DNA of 64,000 bases from Bacteroidetes bacterium 43-93 (GTDB taxonomy: Bacteria > Bacteroidota > Bacteroidia > Chitinophagales > Chitinophagaceae), in NCBI GenBank assembly GCA_001897855.1, contig MKUO01000018.1, positions 83,513 to 147,512 of the forward strand, in the 5' to 3' direction. A model generated the notes under the pieces. That model was not told where the DNA came from. It ran no database searches and was given only the letters and a program-made list of their open reading frames with translations. Shown here piece by piece: positions 1-8,586 of this stretch (its first letter is position 1; every line of letters begins with the position of its first letter). Position numbers and translations under genes: made by a program.

Positions 1-661
1 TATCTATAATAGCTACGTCCGTTTTTTGCGCATCGATTATATTACTTTCTACAAGGGCCAGTGTAAGGCTTTGCTTCTTAGCTACGTCCTGCGTGTATGC
101 GATATGCACTTTTACTACAGCATTGCGGGTAGCTGCATCATAACTGCTGGTAACCACCAGGTTTGCGGCAGGTTTTACACTTACATCGCCGTTAACGGCC
201 TGGCTCCACAATGGTTTCTCGAACAGGAGCACATTATTAGCAGCCGTGTTCTTCTTACGATCGATACCACCGTTGGGTAAGCTACCAATACCACCAAAGA
301 TATGCGCACCTACATCTGTAGCATCCTGTGTCCTGAAATCAAATTTGGCGTGGCCGTGCACCGGTTCTGCCTGCGGGAAGTTGAAAATATGATAAGCGAT
401 GACAGCTACCTGGTCGGGGTGCTGCTCTTTAATGCCACCCGGGCCGTATATAATAAGGTGGCCCGAAGGGCAAGGCGGGCAGGAACAACCTGTAAACTCT
501 TCTACCAATACCACTCTTGATTGCGGCTTTTCCGCCTCGGCGGTGTACGTAGTATCCACTGCTTTAGCGCCGCCGCCAAAATTGATAGCCGGACCTACTT
601 CCTTGCAGGAAGCCATTCCTATCACTGCCGCAGTACCTGCAAGCAACCATATTTTATTCAT
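1..661 (-). CDS. Omp28-type lipoprotein, 3' end cut by window edge
   Basis: Partial gene: 220 codons are open from the ATG at 661 to the left edge with no stop. The N-terminus has a hydrophobic segment and a lipobox (G-M-A-S-C near residue 20), so it should be a lipoprotein. Around residues 53-68 it reads L-V-E-E-F-T-G-C-S-C-P-P-C-P-S-G-H, the thioredoxin-like signature of the Bacteroidota Omp28 family, with the C-x-x-C pair intact. Later it has P-N-G-G-I-D-R, matching the family's conserved P-x-x-x-x-D-R region. A consensus promoter lies just upstream (680-710). Omp28 proteins are surface or periplasmic proteins of unsettled function; a redox role is inference. A second, cysteine-less family member lies at 24.7 kb. 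Confidence 0.85.
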   Translation of the reverse strand, partial: MNKIWLLAGTAAVIGMASCKEVGPAINFGGGAKAVDTTYTAEAEKPQSRVVLVEEFTGCSCPPCPSGHLIIYGPGGIKEQHPDQVAVIAYHIFNFPQAEPVHGHAKFDFRTQDATDVGAHIFGGIGSLPNGGIDRKKNTAANNVLLFEKPLWSQAVNGDVSVKPAANLVVTSSYDAATRNAVVKVHIAYTQDVAKKQSLTLALVESNIIDAQKTDVAIID

Positions 662-679
662 TAGGATGAATTAAGCAGA

Positions 680-710
680 CGAATTTACAAACAATCTGAT
701 TTGCAACAAA
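680..710 (-). promoter_or_regulatory. Bacteroidota-type promoter for the Omp28-like gene
   Basis: On the minus strand TTTG (707-710) is followed by exactly 19 bases and then TAAATTCG (680-687). This fits the Bacteroidota vegetative sigma consensus TTTG-N19-TAnnTTTG with one change. Transcription would start near 673-676, leaving a 5' leader of about 13 nt before the ATG at 661. Confidence 0.6.
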
Positions 711-770
711 TTAAAACACATACGGGAGTTGGGCGTTTTCAATAACTTTACAATTGGCAAACAAAAGAAA

Positions 771-1154
771 ATGGAAGAAAGTAAAAGGCAGAAGCAAGTA
801 GGACAGCTGGTGATGGAAGAACTGAGTGATATTTTCCAGAGAGAAGGATTTAATATTGTAGATGGCGGCATGGTATCTATTTCTAAGGTAATGGTAACAC
901 CGGATCTGTTGCAGGCGCGTGTATATCTTTCCATCTTCCAGGTGAAGGACCCGGAAAAACTGCTGCACACCATAAAAGACAGGGCATGGGATATCAGGAA
1001 GCAACTGGGCCAGCGGGTACGCAATCAACTGCGCAACGTTCCGGAACTGGTGTTTTACAATGATGATACGCTGGATTATGTGTTTAAGATGGAAGAACTC
1101 TTCAAAAAAATAAATGAAGAGCGCGAGGAGCAGGAAAAAAACAAAGAGCAATAG
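771..1154 (+). CDS. rbfA: 30S ribosome-binding factor A
   Basis: 127 aa, the usual RbfA length. The N-terminus E-E-S-K-R-Q-K-Q-V-G, then M-E-E-L-S-D-I-F and the segment around I-S-K-V-M-V-T-P-D-L, followed by A-R-V-Y-L-S-I-F, match the KH-like RbfA fold. The protein assists late maturation of the small ribosomal subunit and 16S rRNA 5'-end processing. The frame is open upstream to 729, but ATG 771 gives the normal family N-terminus. The acidic, glutamate-rich C-terminus (about residues 105-127) is probably unstructured. The stop codon directly abuts the start of the permease gene, so the two are very likely co-transcribed. Confidence 0.95.
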   Translation: MEESKRQKQVGQLVMEELSDIFQREGFNIVDGGMVSISKVMVTPDLLQARVYLSIFQVKDPEKLLHTIKDRAWDIRKQLGQRVRNQLRNVPELVFYNDDTLDYVFKMEELFKKINEEREEQEKNKEQ

Positions 1155-2387
1155 ATGAACAATTTGCTGGTGTGGCAATTGGCAATACGATACCTGCGCG
1201 GCAAGCGCAGGGCTAATATCGTACCGGTATTGTCGCGCATCAGCATGGCGGCAATAGCCGTGGGCGCGGGCGCCATGATCGTGATGTTTTCGGTATTTAA
1301 CGGTTTTGAGTACCTGGTAAGAGACCTGTACAAAGCATTTTATCCCGAGATCAAAATATCGGCAGCGAAAGGAAAATTCTTCACCCCCTCGCCGCAAGTA
1401 TATAATACCATCAAGAGTATTGGAGGCGTAAACACCTATACCAATGTAATAGAAGACCAGGTGATCCTGAACAGTGAACAGGATACCCGCATCGCATCTA
1501 TAAAAGGCATTGACCGAAACTACCTGGCTGTAAATAATGTAAAACCATACATTATAGAAGGCAGGGATTCTGTATCGGCATGGCCGGTGGCTACCGCAAT
1601 TGTTGGCACCCAACTGCTGGCAGGACTGGGACTGGATGTGAACAATGTATTCAGCACCATGATACTGTACTACCCCAACCCGGACGCTGATGTGGCGCAA
1701 AATCCGCTGGGTGCTTTTCAATCATTGAAGCTAAGGGCAGACGGAGCCTTTAAAATACAGGACGAATTTGACGAGAAATTTATACTGGCATCGTTACCAC
1801 TTGTGCAGCAGTTATTTGGCCAGGCGGGCAAATATTCGTCCATAGAACTGAAGCTGGATAAGGGCGCGGATGCGGAAGATATAAAACAAAGCCTGCAGGC
1901 AAAGCTGGGCAGTGCCTATAAGATAGAAACCCGCTTTGAGCAGAACAAGACCATCTATATGGTGATGCGCACTGAGAAATGGGCGATCTATGCCATATTG
2001 CTGCTGGTATTGCTGATCGCATCCTTCAATATAGGTGGTACGCTATCGCTACTGGTACTGGAGAAGCAAAAAGATATGGCGATACTGAAAGCGATGGGCG
2101 CCGAGAACAAAACTATCCGCAACATATTTATAATGGAAGGCATGCTATGGTCGCTGACGGGCGGACTAATAGGCCTTACCATTGGCGCGCTTATATGCGC
2201 CGGGCAATACTATTTCCACTGGATAAAACTCGGTGGATCCTATATTATAGAGGCCTACCCTGTGCATATGCTGGCAACAGACTTCCTGGTAATCATAGCT
2301 ACCATCATTGCCATAGGCATCCTTGCCGCATGGCTACCAGCATCGCGCTCCGTAAAAGTATCGAGCCCGAGTTTGAGGAGCAACTAA
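1155..2387 (+). CDS. LolC/LolE-family ABC transporter permease
   Basis: 410 aa. It has one membrane segment near residues 28-48, a large periplasmic (MacB-PCD-like) domain of about 220 residues, and three membrane segments near 277-300, 325-350 and 376-395 (FtsX-type). E-K-Q-K-D-M-A-I-L-K-A-M-G-A (303-316) is the cytoplasmic coupling motif typical of LolC/E and MacB permeases. The early I-S-M-A-A-I-A-V-G region also fits the lipoprotein-releasing group. Role by family: inner-membrane part of lipoprotein sorting to the outer membrane; which of LolC or LolE it corresponds to cannot be told. It starts on the base after the rbfA stop and ends two bases from the convergent argS. No ATPase subunit is adjacent. 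Confidence 0.85.
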   Translation: MNNLLVWQLAIRYLRGKRRANIVPVLSRISMAAIAVGAGAMIVMFSVFNGFEYLVRDLYKAFYPEIKISAAKGKFFTPSPQVYNTIKSIGGVNTYTNVIEDQVILNSEQDTRIASIKGIDRNYLAVNNVKPYIIEGRDSVSAWPVATAIVGTQLLAGLGLDVNNVFSTMILYYPNPDADVAQNPLGAFQSLKLRADGAFKIQDEFDEKFILASLPLVQQLFGQAGKYSSIELKLDKGADAEDIKQSLQAKLGSAYKIETRFEQNKTIYMVMRTEKWAIYAILLLVLLIASFNIGGTLSLLVLEKQKDMAILKAMGAENKTIRNIFIMEGMLWSLTGGLIGLTIGALICAGQYYFHWIKLGGSYIIEAYPVHMLATDFLVIIATIIAIGILAAWLPASRSVKVSSPSLRSN

Positions 2388-2389
2388 TC

Positions 2390-4189
2390 TTACATTTTTT
2401 CCGGCAAGCGAATACCCAGCAATTGCATTGCATTGCGCATGATCTGCGCCGTCATTACGATCAGCATCAGGCGGAGTTGTTTTTTCTCTTCATTCTCGGC
2501 TTTGCTAATGCTATGCTCATCGTAGAATGAATTGAATTGCTGTGCAAGAGCGAAAGAGTAGTTACACAATAATGAAGGATTGTATTCGGATGCTGCATTT
2601 TCGAGTATAGACGGATATTGCTCCAGCATCAGCAGCATTTTCTTTTCGGCAGGTGTTACCGGTAAAGTTGCCGAAAAGCTGCTGAACGTATCCGCCGGTG
2701 GAACCAAAGGCATTTGCTCCTTACGAAGTATAGAGCAGATACGCGCGTGCGCATATTGTATGAAAGTAGCTGTAAACCCATGCAGATCTATCGATTCTTT
2801 AGGGTCGAAGATCATACGTTTTTTAGGATCTACCCTTAAGAGGTAAAATTTGAGCGCACCCAGACCAATGGTATTATATAAGGTAGCCAGTTCGTCTTGC
2901 GTAAAGCCTTCTGTTTTGCCTGCTTCCTCTGTTTGTTGCTGAGATAGTGCGATCATTTCATCTATCATATCATCCGCATCCACCACAGTGCCTTCGCGGC
3001 TCTTCATCTTACCCGATGGTAATTCTACCATACCGTAGGAAAGATGGTACACACCATCGGCGCAAGGCTCGCCCAACTTTTTGAGTATCAGCTTCAGCAC
3101 CTGCATGTGGTAGTTCTGCTCATCGGCTATTACATAAATAGACTGATCGAGCTTGTAGTCATTGTATTTCAACTGGGCAGTGCCGAGGTCTTGTGTCATA
3201 TATACAGAAGTACCATCGCCACGCAGCAGCAGCTTCTGATCGAGACCTTCGTCCGTAAGATCTATCCAAACGGAATTATCTTCTTTTTTGAACAGTACAC
3301 CTTTTTTCAGTCCATCTTCTACCAGCGACTTACCTAAGAGATAAGTATCGCTTTCGTAGTACATCTGGTCGAAGTTGACACCGAGGCGGCCATAGGTTTC
3401 TTCAAAGCCTTTGTACACCCAGCCATTCATTTGCTTCCACAACTCACGCACCTCAGCATCGCCCGCCTCCCATTTGCGAAGCAGGTCTTGTGCTTCCTTC
3501 ATAATAGGCGCTTCTTTTTCGGCAGCAGCTTCGTCCATACCATTTGCCACTAAAACAGCGACCTCTTCTTTGTATATTTCGTTGAACTTTACGTAATAAT
3601 CACCAACGAGGTGGTCGCCTTTGATACCCGTACTTTCCGGCGTAGCACCATTACCATAACGCATCCATGCGATCATAGACTTACATATATGTATGCCCCG
3701 GTCGTTTACAAGGTTGGCTTTTATCACCTCGTATCCATTTGCCTGCAGAATGTTAGCCACAGCAAATCCAAGGAAATTGTTCCTCAGGTGGCCAAAGTGC
3801 AGCGGTTTATTGGTATTAGGCGAGGAATATTCCACCATTACCCTTTTGCCATTTATGGGTTTGGTGCCAAAAGTGGTGTGATTGTATTCTGTCTTAAGGA
3901 AATTGGTCCAGTATTCGTCTTTCACAGTAAGATTCAGGAAGCCGCTTACTATTTCATAAGCCACAAAAAGATCTCCCTGCTGCACCAGGTAATCGCCTAG
4001 TTTGCGGCCCAGTTCATCAGGTTTCTGACGAAGAGCCTTAACAAAAGGGAACAATACGAGGGTATAGTCGCCTGTAAATTCCGGTTTGGTTTGGTTTACG
4101 GTTATCTGCGAAGGCTGGATATCAGCTTCGGGAAAAAGAGATTTAAGCGCCTGTTCTGCAACCTGTTTTATCTGAGCGGCAAGAGTCAT
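2390..4189 (-). CDS. argS: Arginyl-tRNA synthetase
   Basis: 599 aa class I aminoacyl-tRNA synthetase charging tRNA-Arg. The N-terminal Add-1 domain (about 1-90) is followed by the Rossmann catalytic core with the HIGH motif as H-F-G-H (131-134) after S-S-P-N-T-N-K-P-L. A KMSKS-like loop G-K-M-K-S-R-E-G lies at 393-400. The C-terminal DALR anticodon-binding domain covers about 470-599 and ends in R-L-P-E-K-M. Length is normal for the family. It is convergent with the permease gene, with two bases between stops. A TACATTTG -7 element at 4210-4217 probably drives it. Confidence 0.97.
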   Translation of the reverse strand: MTLAAQIKQVAEQALKSLFPEADIQPSQITVNQTKPEFTGDYTLVLFPFVKALRQKPDELGRKLGDYLVQQGDLFVAYEIVSGFLNLTVKDEYWTNFLKTEYNHTTFGTKPINGKRVMVEYSSPNTNKPLHFGHLRNNFLGFAVANILQANGYEVIKANLVNDRGIHICKSMIAWMRYGNGATPESTGIKGDHLVGDYYVKFNEIYKEEVAVLVANGMDEAAAEKEAPIMKEAQDLLRKWEAGDAEVRELWKQMNGWVYKGFEETYGRLGVNFDQMYYESDTYLLGKSLVEDGLKKGVLFKKEDNSVWIDLTDEGLDQKLLLRGDGTSVYMTQDLGTAQLKYNDYKLDQSIYVIADEQNYHMQVLKLILKKLGEPCADGVYHLSYGMVELPSGKMKSREGTVVDADDMIDEMIALSQQQTEEAGKTEGFTQDELATLYNTIGLGALKFYLLRVDPKKRMIFDPKESIDLHGFTATFIQYAHARICSILRKEQMPLVPPADTFSSFSATLPVTPAEKKMLLMLEQYPSILENAASEYNPSLLCNYSFALAQQFNSFYDEHSISKAENEEKKQLRLMLIVMTAQIMRNAMQLLGIRLPEKM

Positions 4190-4209
4190 TTCCTGTCTTT
4201 GTTAGGCTG

Positions 4210-4217
4210 CAAATGTA
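4210..4217 (-). promoter_or_regulatory. Candidate -7 promoter element of argS
   Basis: TACATTTG on the minus strand matches the Bacteroidota -7 consensus TAnnTTTG and lies 20 bases upstream of the argS ATG, predicting a leader of about 13 nt. No good TTTG -33 box was seen at the expected spacing, so this rests on one element. Confidence 0.4.
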
Positions 4218-4395
4218 CTCAAGAAGCGGGATATTGGCTAGCTGCGGTAATTGCAGCGCGAATATGGTATATGTTTATTGCAATGAATTAAAAACAAACT
4301 ATATTTGTATTGCCCTTGCAATGTTATAATATAAATAAATTATGCTTTTTTTCCAATAATACGGGGCCACAAATCACAAATCCCAAATATTTGAT

Positions 4396-4403
4396 TATCT
4401 TTG
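4396..4403 (+). promoter_or_regulatory. Candidate -7 promoter element of rpsO
   Basis: TATCTTTG matches the Bacteroidota -7 consensus and lies about 40 bases upstream of the rpsO start codons. The rest of the argS-rpsO gap (4190-4438) is AT-rich. It also holds a TATATTTG at 4300-4307 preceded by ATTG at N19, a possible second, more distant start site. Confidence 0.4.
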
Positions 4404-4444
4404 CCGTCCGAAAAAGTGTAGAATATTATAAAATTTTGATGCAA

Positions 4445-4717
4445 ATGTCTCATTTATCAGCTGAAAAAAAGGCAAACATTTTCAAAACTTACGGTGAAAA
4501 AGAAGCAAACACCGGCTCTATAGAAGCTCAGATAGCAATGCTTACAGAGCGTATCAACCATATTTCAAATCACCTGAAGACCAACAAGAAAGACTTTTCT
4601 TCTCAACGTGGACTGATGCAAATGGTAGGCCGTCGTAAACGCCTGCTGCAGTACCTGACACGTAGTGACCTTGCGTCTTACCGTGCCCTGATCGAAAAAC
4701 TGGGCCTCCGCAAGTAA
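4445..4717 (+). CDS. rpsO: 30S ribosomal protein S15
   Basis: 90 aa. The conserved core [15 protein letters not shown] followed by L-K-T-N-K-K-D and [10 protein letters not shown] is diagnostic of S15, which binds the central domain of 16S rRNA. Two start codons are possible: ATG 4439 (M-Q-M-S-H, 92 aa) and ATG 4445 (M-S-H-L-S-A-E-K-K). The second gives the usual length. The frame is open upstream to 4310, but that part has no family similarity. It is followed by a strong terminator and then pnp, the common rpsO-pnp order. Confidence 0.96.
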   Translation: MSHLSAEKKANIFKTYGEKEANTGSIEAQIAMLTERINHISNHLKTNKKDFSSQRGLMQMVGRRKRLLQYLTRSDLASYRALIEKLGLRK

Positions 4718-4731
4718 TATTAATCTTTACT

Positions 4732-4766
4732 ACTATTCCCAACCTTGGTGTTGGGAATAGTTTTTT
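4732..4766 (+). terminator. Intrinsic terminator between rpsO and pnp
   Basis: A perfect 11-bp stem CTATTCCCAAC / GTTGGGAATAG (4733-4743 with 4750-4760) with a 6-base loop is followed by six T residues. It lies 15 bases after the rpsO stop and 24 bases before the pnp start. pnp must therefore depend on read-through, on attenuation at this hairpin, or on RNA processing here. Confidence 0.85.
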
Positions 4767-4789
4767 ATGTACACATCTAATTTTTTATT

Positions 4790-7198
4790 ATGATTCCAAC
4801 ACCCATTTCCGTATCCTTTAAACTGGATGACGGACGCGAGATAAGCATAGAGACGGGTAAACTGGCCCGCCAGGCAGATGGATCTGTCGTAGTGCGCATG
4901 GGTAATGCAGTATTGCTGGCTACCGTTGTAGCTAATACAGAACCTAAACCAGGACAATCATTCTTTCCGCTTACTGTAGATTACCAGGAAAAATTTGCCT
5001 CTGCCGGTCGGATACCGGGTTCTTTCTTTAAACGTGAAGGACGCTTAAGCGATTACGAAATATTAATATCCCGCCTGATAGACCGCGCATTGCGCCCGTT
5101 ATTCCCTGATGATTATTATTGCGAAGTGCAGGTACTGGTAACGCTAATATCCAGCGACCCGGAAGTAATGCCTGATTCACTGGCATGTCTTGCGGCCTCT
5201 GCAGCACTGGCAGTATCTGATGTACCTATACAGGAGATCATCTCTGAAGTACGTGTAGCCCGCATCAATGGCCAATACGTGATTAACCCTTACCGCAGCC
5301 AGCTGGCAGAAGCGGATATGGACTTCATCATCGCCGCTACCGAGAAGAACATCATGATGGTGGAAGGTGAAGCTAAAGAATGCCAGGAAGCTGACGTAGT
5401 GAAGGCAATAGAAATAGGCCATGAAGCTATCCGCGCGCAAATTAAAGCACAAGCTGACCTGCGCGACAAAAAAGGCGTAACCGGCAAACGTGAGTTTGCA
5501 CTACCTTATAAAAACGAAGAACTGGCGCAGCATGTAGCTAAGTTTGCCAGTGAAAAAATACTTGCCGTTGCCAAAGCTGCACTGGGCAAACACGAACGCG
5601 GCGATGCATTTAAAGCTATCCGCAAAGAGTTTGACGAAACAGTAACCGCTAATGAAAACGGCACGTTCTCTGCCGCAGGCTTTGCCGCTGAACTAAAAGC
5701 TGAAGACCTGGCATTACTCGGCAACATATTCCATGATCTTGAAAAAGAGATCATCCGTAATATGATGCTTGATGAGCGTGTGCGCCTGGATGGCCGCGGA
5801 CTGGAAGATGTACGCGTGCTGACGATGGAAACCAACATCCTGCCTTCTCCGCACGGTTCTGCACTGTTTACCCGTGGCGAAACACAATCATTAACTACAG
5901 TAACCTTAGGTACTAAAGAAGATGAACTGCTGATAGAAAGCGCTGCAACATCTGACTATACCAAATTTATACTCCACTATAACTTCCCGCCATTCTCTAC
6001 CGGTGAAGTAAAACCAATGCGCGGCCCGGGCCGCCGCGAGGTGGGCCATGGTAACCTGGCAAAACGCTCGCTGTACCAAATGATGCCAAAAGGCGAAAGC
6101 TGGCCATATACTACCCGCGTAGTATCTGACATTTTGGAATCAAACGGATCGTCCTCTATGGCTACTGTGTGCGCTGGCTCACTGGCATTGATGGATGCAG
6201 GTGTACCGATGCCTAAGCACGTAAGTGGTGTGGCTATGGGCCTGATATCAGGACACCAGAAATTTGCGATACTTACCGATATACTGGGTGATGAAGATCA
6301 CCTGGGTGATATGGACTTTAAAGTAACCGGTACACGCGATGGTATCTGCGGTATCCAGATGGATATTAAAGTAGATGGCCTGAGCATGGATATTATGATG
6401 CAGGCCCTGGAGCAAGCACGCCGTGGCCGCCTGCACATACTGGACGCTATGTACCAATGCATACCGGAACCACGCGCTGAACTGAAACCACACGCTCCGC
6501 GCATTGAACAGATCAACATTGATCGTGAGTTTATTGGTGCGGTGATAGGACCAGGTGGTAAAATCATACAAGAAATACAACGCGAAACGGGCACTACCAT
6601 CTCTATAGAAGAGATCAACGACCGTGGCGAGGTGAAGATATTCTCTGCCAATAAAGAAGGCATTGATAAAGCCCTGGCATGGATCAAAGGCATAGTAGCG
6701 GTACCTGAAGTTGGTGAAACCTATGAAGGTGTTGTAAAAGGCATACAGCCATTTGGCGCATTCGTAGAATTCCTGCCGGGTAAGCAAGGGTTACTGCATA
6801 TATCAGAAGTAAGCTGGAGCCGCCTTAACAGCCTTGAAGGTGTACTGAAAGAAGGTGATAAGATAAAGATAAAGCTGATAGGTACAGACCCTAAGACCGG
6901 TAAACTGCGACTGAGCCGTAAGGCCCTGATGCCTAAACCGGAAGGATATGTAGAACCTGAAAAGCGTGAACGCCCTGAAGGCGGTGATCGTGGCCCTCGT
7001 GACGACCGCAGAGGTGGTGACAGAGGCGATCGCGGACCACGCCGTGACGACCGCAGAGGTGGCAACGACCGTGGACCACGTAACGACCGCGGCCCACGTG
7101 AAGACCGCCCGCGTCGTGAACATGATAATGCTAATGAGCAGCCACAGGCAGAGCAGCCTGCACAGCAGCCGGATAACGATGCCGACCTGGCATTATAA
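4790..7198 (+). CDS. pnp: Polynucleotide phosphorylase
   Basis: 802 aa. Domains in order: RNase PH-like domain 1 (about 10-145), all-helical linker (about 240-325), catalytic RNase PH-like domain 2 (about 330-540, with the F-T-R-G-E-T-Q and G-P-G-R-R-E-V-G-H motifs), KH domain (570-632, [12 protein letters not shown] at 585-596) and S1 domain (643-710). It degrades RNA 3'-5' by phosphorolysis and forms the core of a degradosome. The C-terminal tail, about residues 714-802, is rich in R-G-G-D-R and D-R-G-P-R repeats and then in Q/P; it is probably disordered and RNA-binding. Such tails are longer than in Escherichia coli PNPase and occur in Bacteroidota. Confidence 0.98.
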   Translation: MIPTPISVSFKLDDGREISIETGKLARQADGSVVVRMGNAVLLATVVANTEPKPGQSFFPLTVDYQEKFASAGRIPGSFFKREGRLSDYEILISRLIDRALRPLFPDDYYCEVQVLVTLISSDPEVMPDSLACLAASAALAVSDVPIQEIISEVRVARINGQYVINPYRSQLAEADMDFIIAATEKNIMMVEGEAKECQEADVVKAIEIGHEAIRAQIKAQADLRDKKGVTGKREFALPYKNEELAQHVAKFASEKILAVAKAALGKHERGDAFKAIRKEFDETVTANENGTFSAAGFAAELKAEDLALLGNIFHDLEKEIIRNMMLDERVRLDGRGLEDVRVLTMETNILPSPHGSALFTRGETQSLTTVTLGTKEDELLIESAATSDYTKFILHYNFPPFSTGEVKPMRGPGRREVGHGNLAKRSLYQMMPKGESWPYTTRVVSDILESNGSSSMATVCAGSLALMDAGVPMPKHVSGVAMGLISGHQKFAILTDILGDEDHLGDMDFKVTGTRDGICGIQMDIKVDGLSMDIMMQALEQARRGRLHILDAMYQCIPEPRAELKPHAPRIEQINIDREFIGAVIGPGGKIIQEIQRETGTTISIEEINDRGEVKIFSANKEGIDKALAWIKGIVAVPEVGETYEGVVKGIQPFGAFVEFLPGKQGLLHISEVSWSRLNSLEGVLKEGDKIKIKLIGTDPKTGKLRLSRKALMPKPEGYVEPEKRERPEGGDRGPRDDRRGGDRGDRGPRRDDRRGGNDRGPRNDRGPREDRPRREHDNANEQPQAEQPAQQPDNDADLAL

Positions 7199-7223
7199 AT
7201 TGTCTTGTTTTATAATTAATAGG

Positions 7224-7252
7224 TAAAGCCATCCGCAAGGGTGGCTTTTATC
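7224..7252 (+). terminator. Intrinsic terminator after pnp
   Basis: A 10-bp stem AAAGCCATCC / GGGTGGCTTT with one G-T pair (7225-7234 with 7239-7248) and a 4-base loop, followed by TTTTATCATTTTG. It lies 26 bases after the pnp stop. Confidence 0.65.
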
Positions 7253-7306
7253 ATTTTGTTTAGATATAGCCGGAAGAGGGTTTCAAAGCTTTTTGTAAAT
7301 TACACC

Positions 7307-8242
7307 ATGCACTTCAAACACTCCCTTACCTGCCTGCTATCCGTGGCATTATCGTCTACCGCAATAGCACAGGAAGCACCTACCGAAAAAATGCAGCGAC
7401 TGCTGGACAGCGCCAAAGTACATGCAAAAGACAACAGATACCCCATGTTCTTATCTCAGGCGGCGGCACTTGCAGATAAAGAAAATGATGCCGGAGCCAG
7501 CGCATTACTGCACCAACGTCTTGGGCATTACTATTATGATAAGTTTCCTAAGCTGAGCATTAATAATAACAAAAAGGCTTACGAGCAGTTTTTAAAAGAC
7601 AGCAACGACCGACAGGCCGCCATGTGCCTGCATAGCATAGGCTTTGTTTTTGAAGAACATTTGAATAAACACGACAGTGCTATCAACTATATACAGCAAG
7701 CTATAGCGATGCATGAAAAGCTCCACGATACATCGGAGCTTGCCAATATGAATAAATATGTGGGCGTGCTATATGCCAAGACAGGAAGATTTGCGGAAGG
7801 TAAATCTTATGTAGATAAAGCTATAAAAACCTACAAAGAGCAACGCTATGAGCCAGGCATTGCGGTGTGCCAGTATGATATGGCAACAATATACATGCTG
7901 CAAAAGAAATTTGATTCGAGCCTGTACTATCTAAAGCAAGCAAAAGCTTACTGGCAACGCAACAAAAATCAGAGCCGCATATTGAATGTGAACAATCAAA
8001 TGGTTGCTGCATATATGATGTCAAGGAAGCAGGAGGAAGCACTGAAAGCGATGAATGAAAATGATAAGATGCTGGGCAGCAAAGGTTTGTATTACGGGGA
8101 TGTGCTGAAGCACTACCAAAATAAGAGCCAGTTTTATATGCTGAAAAAGGATAAGGAAAAAGCCTACAGTTACCGGAACAGGTATATGGAACTGAAAGAC
8201 AGCCTTGTAAAACAGGGTATTAAAATAAACCCCTCTTTATAA
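7307..8242 (+). CDS. Secreted TPR-repeat protein
   Basis: 311 aa from ATG 7307. This start gives a clean signal peptide (M-H-F-K-H-S-L-T-C-L-L, cleavage near A-I-A-Q); the frame is open upstream to 7241, but those codons overlap the pnp terminator. The mature protein is helical with tetratricopeptide repeats, for example around A-M-C-L-H-S-I-G-F-V-F-E-E-H, A-N-M-N-K-Y-V-G-V-L-Y-A-K-T-G and V-C-Q-Y-D-M-A-T-I-Y. It resembles the sensory TPR part of many Bacteroidota regulators, but no kinase or DNA-binding domain follows. Function unknown; a periplasmic protein-protein scaffold is likely. Confidence 0.8.
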   Translation: MHFKHSLTCLLSVALSSTAIAQEAPTEKMQRLLDSAKVHAKDNRYPMFLSQAAALADKENDAGASALLHQRLGHYYYDKFPKLSINNNKKAYEQFLKDSNDRQAAMCLHSIGFVFEEHLNKHDSAINYIQQAIAMHEKLHDTSELANMNKYVGVLYAKTGRFAEGKSYVDKAIKTYKEQRYEPGIAVCQYDMATIYMLQKKFDSSLYYLKQAKAYWQRNKNQSRILNVNNQMVAAYMMSRKQEEALKAMNENDKMLGSKGLYYGDVLKHYQNKSQFYMLKKDKEKAYSYRNRYMELKDSLVKQGIKINPSL

Positions 8243-8586
8243 GGATATCATTTAGCAAGTTCAAATAACAGTTCTGCTCATTCGGGTTAGCGGCCGCTGA
8301 TCCAAAATACCAGGTAGTAAAGACGTGACTTGCTGTTTTTGCGAGCCGAGTCGGCTAACACAATTCTATTTTAAAACATAGTATCCAATTGTCTCTGAAA
8401 AAATCACAAGCATTCCGCACCTTAAAAACCATGTGCTTGGGGTAGATTTCTGCCGACTGTACTATGAAATAAATAGCATGGGGTGCACAACCCAATAAAA
8501 CAAAAAGATCGCGATCAAGGTATCGTATAAAACAAATTAGCCGCCCAAAATGGGCGGCTAATTTTATTGATTAACGTACTCAGCGA
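8243..8586. other. 344-base gap with no recognised gene
   Basis: Between the TPR gene and the end of the beta-helix gene. Apart from the terminator hairpin at 8537-8561 I recognise nothing. The longest suggestive stretch is a minus-strand reading frame of about 45 codons (roughly 8360-8500) without a convincing start or family likeness. A short palindrome sits near 8345-8357. Base composition is not obviously foreign. Confidence 0.5.
8537..8561 (-). terminator. Terminator of the 1993-aa beta-helix gene
   Basis: A perfect 11-bp stem TTAGCCGCCCA / TGGGCGGCTAA (8537-8547 with 8551-8561) with an AAA loop. On the minus strand it is followed by a T-rich run, 26 bases after the stop of the large gene. 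It could also act on plus-strand transcripts from the TPR gene (TTTTATT follows). Confidence 0.75.

Noticed and set aside
26..674. Three short plus-strand frames at the left edge
   Set aside because: They are antisense to the clear Omp28-type lipoprotein gene that runs off the window on the minus strand.
711..1721. 336-codon minus-strand open frame opposite rbfA and the permease gene
   Set aside because: It runs antisense through two well-supported genes, its translation shows no family motif or domain, and it mirrors the codon pattern of the plus-strand genes.
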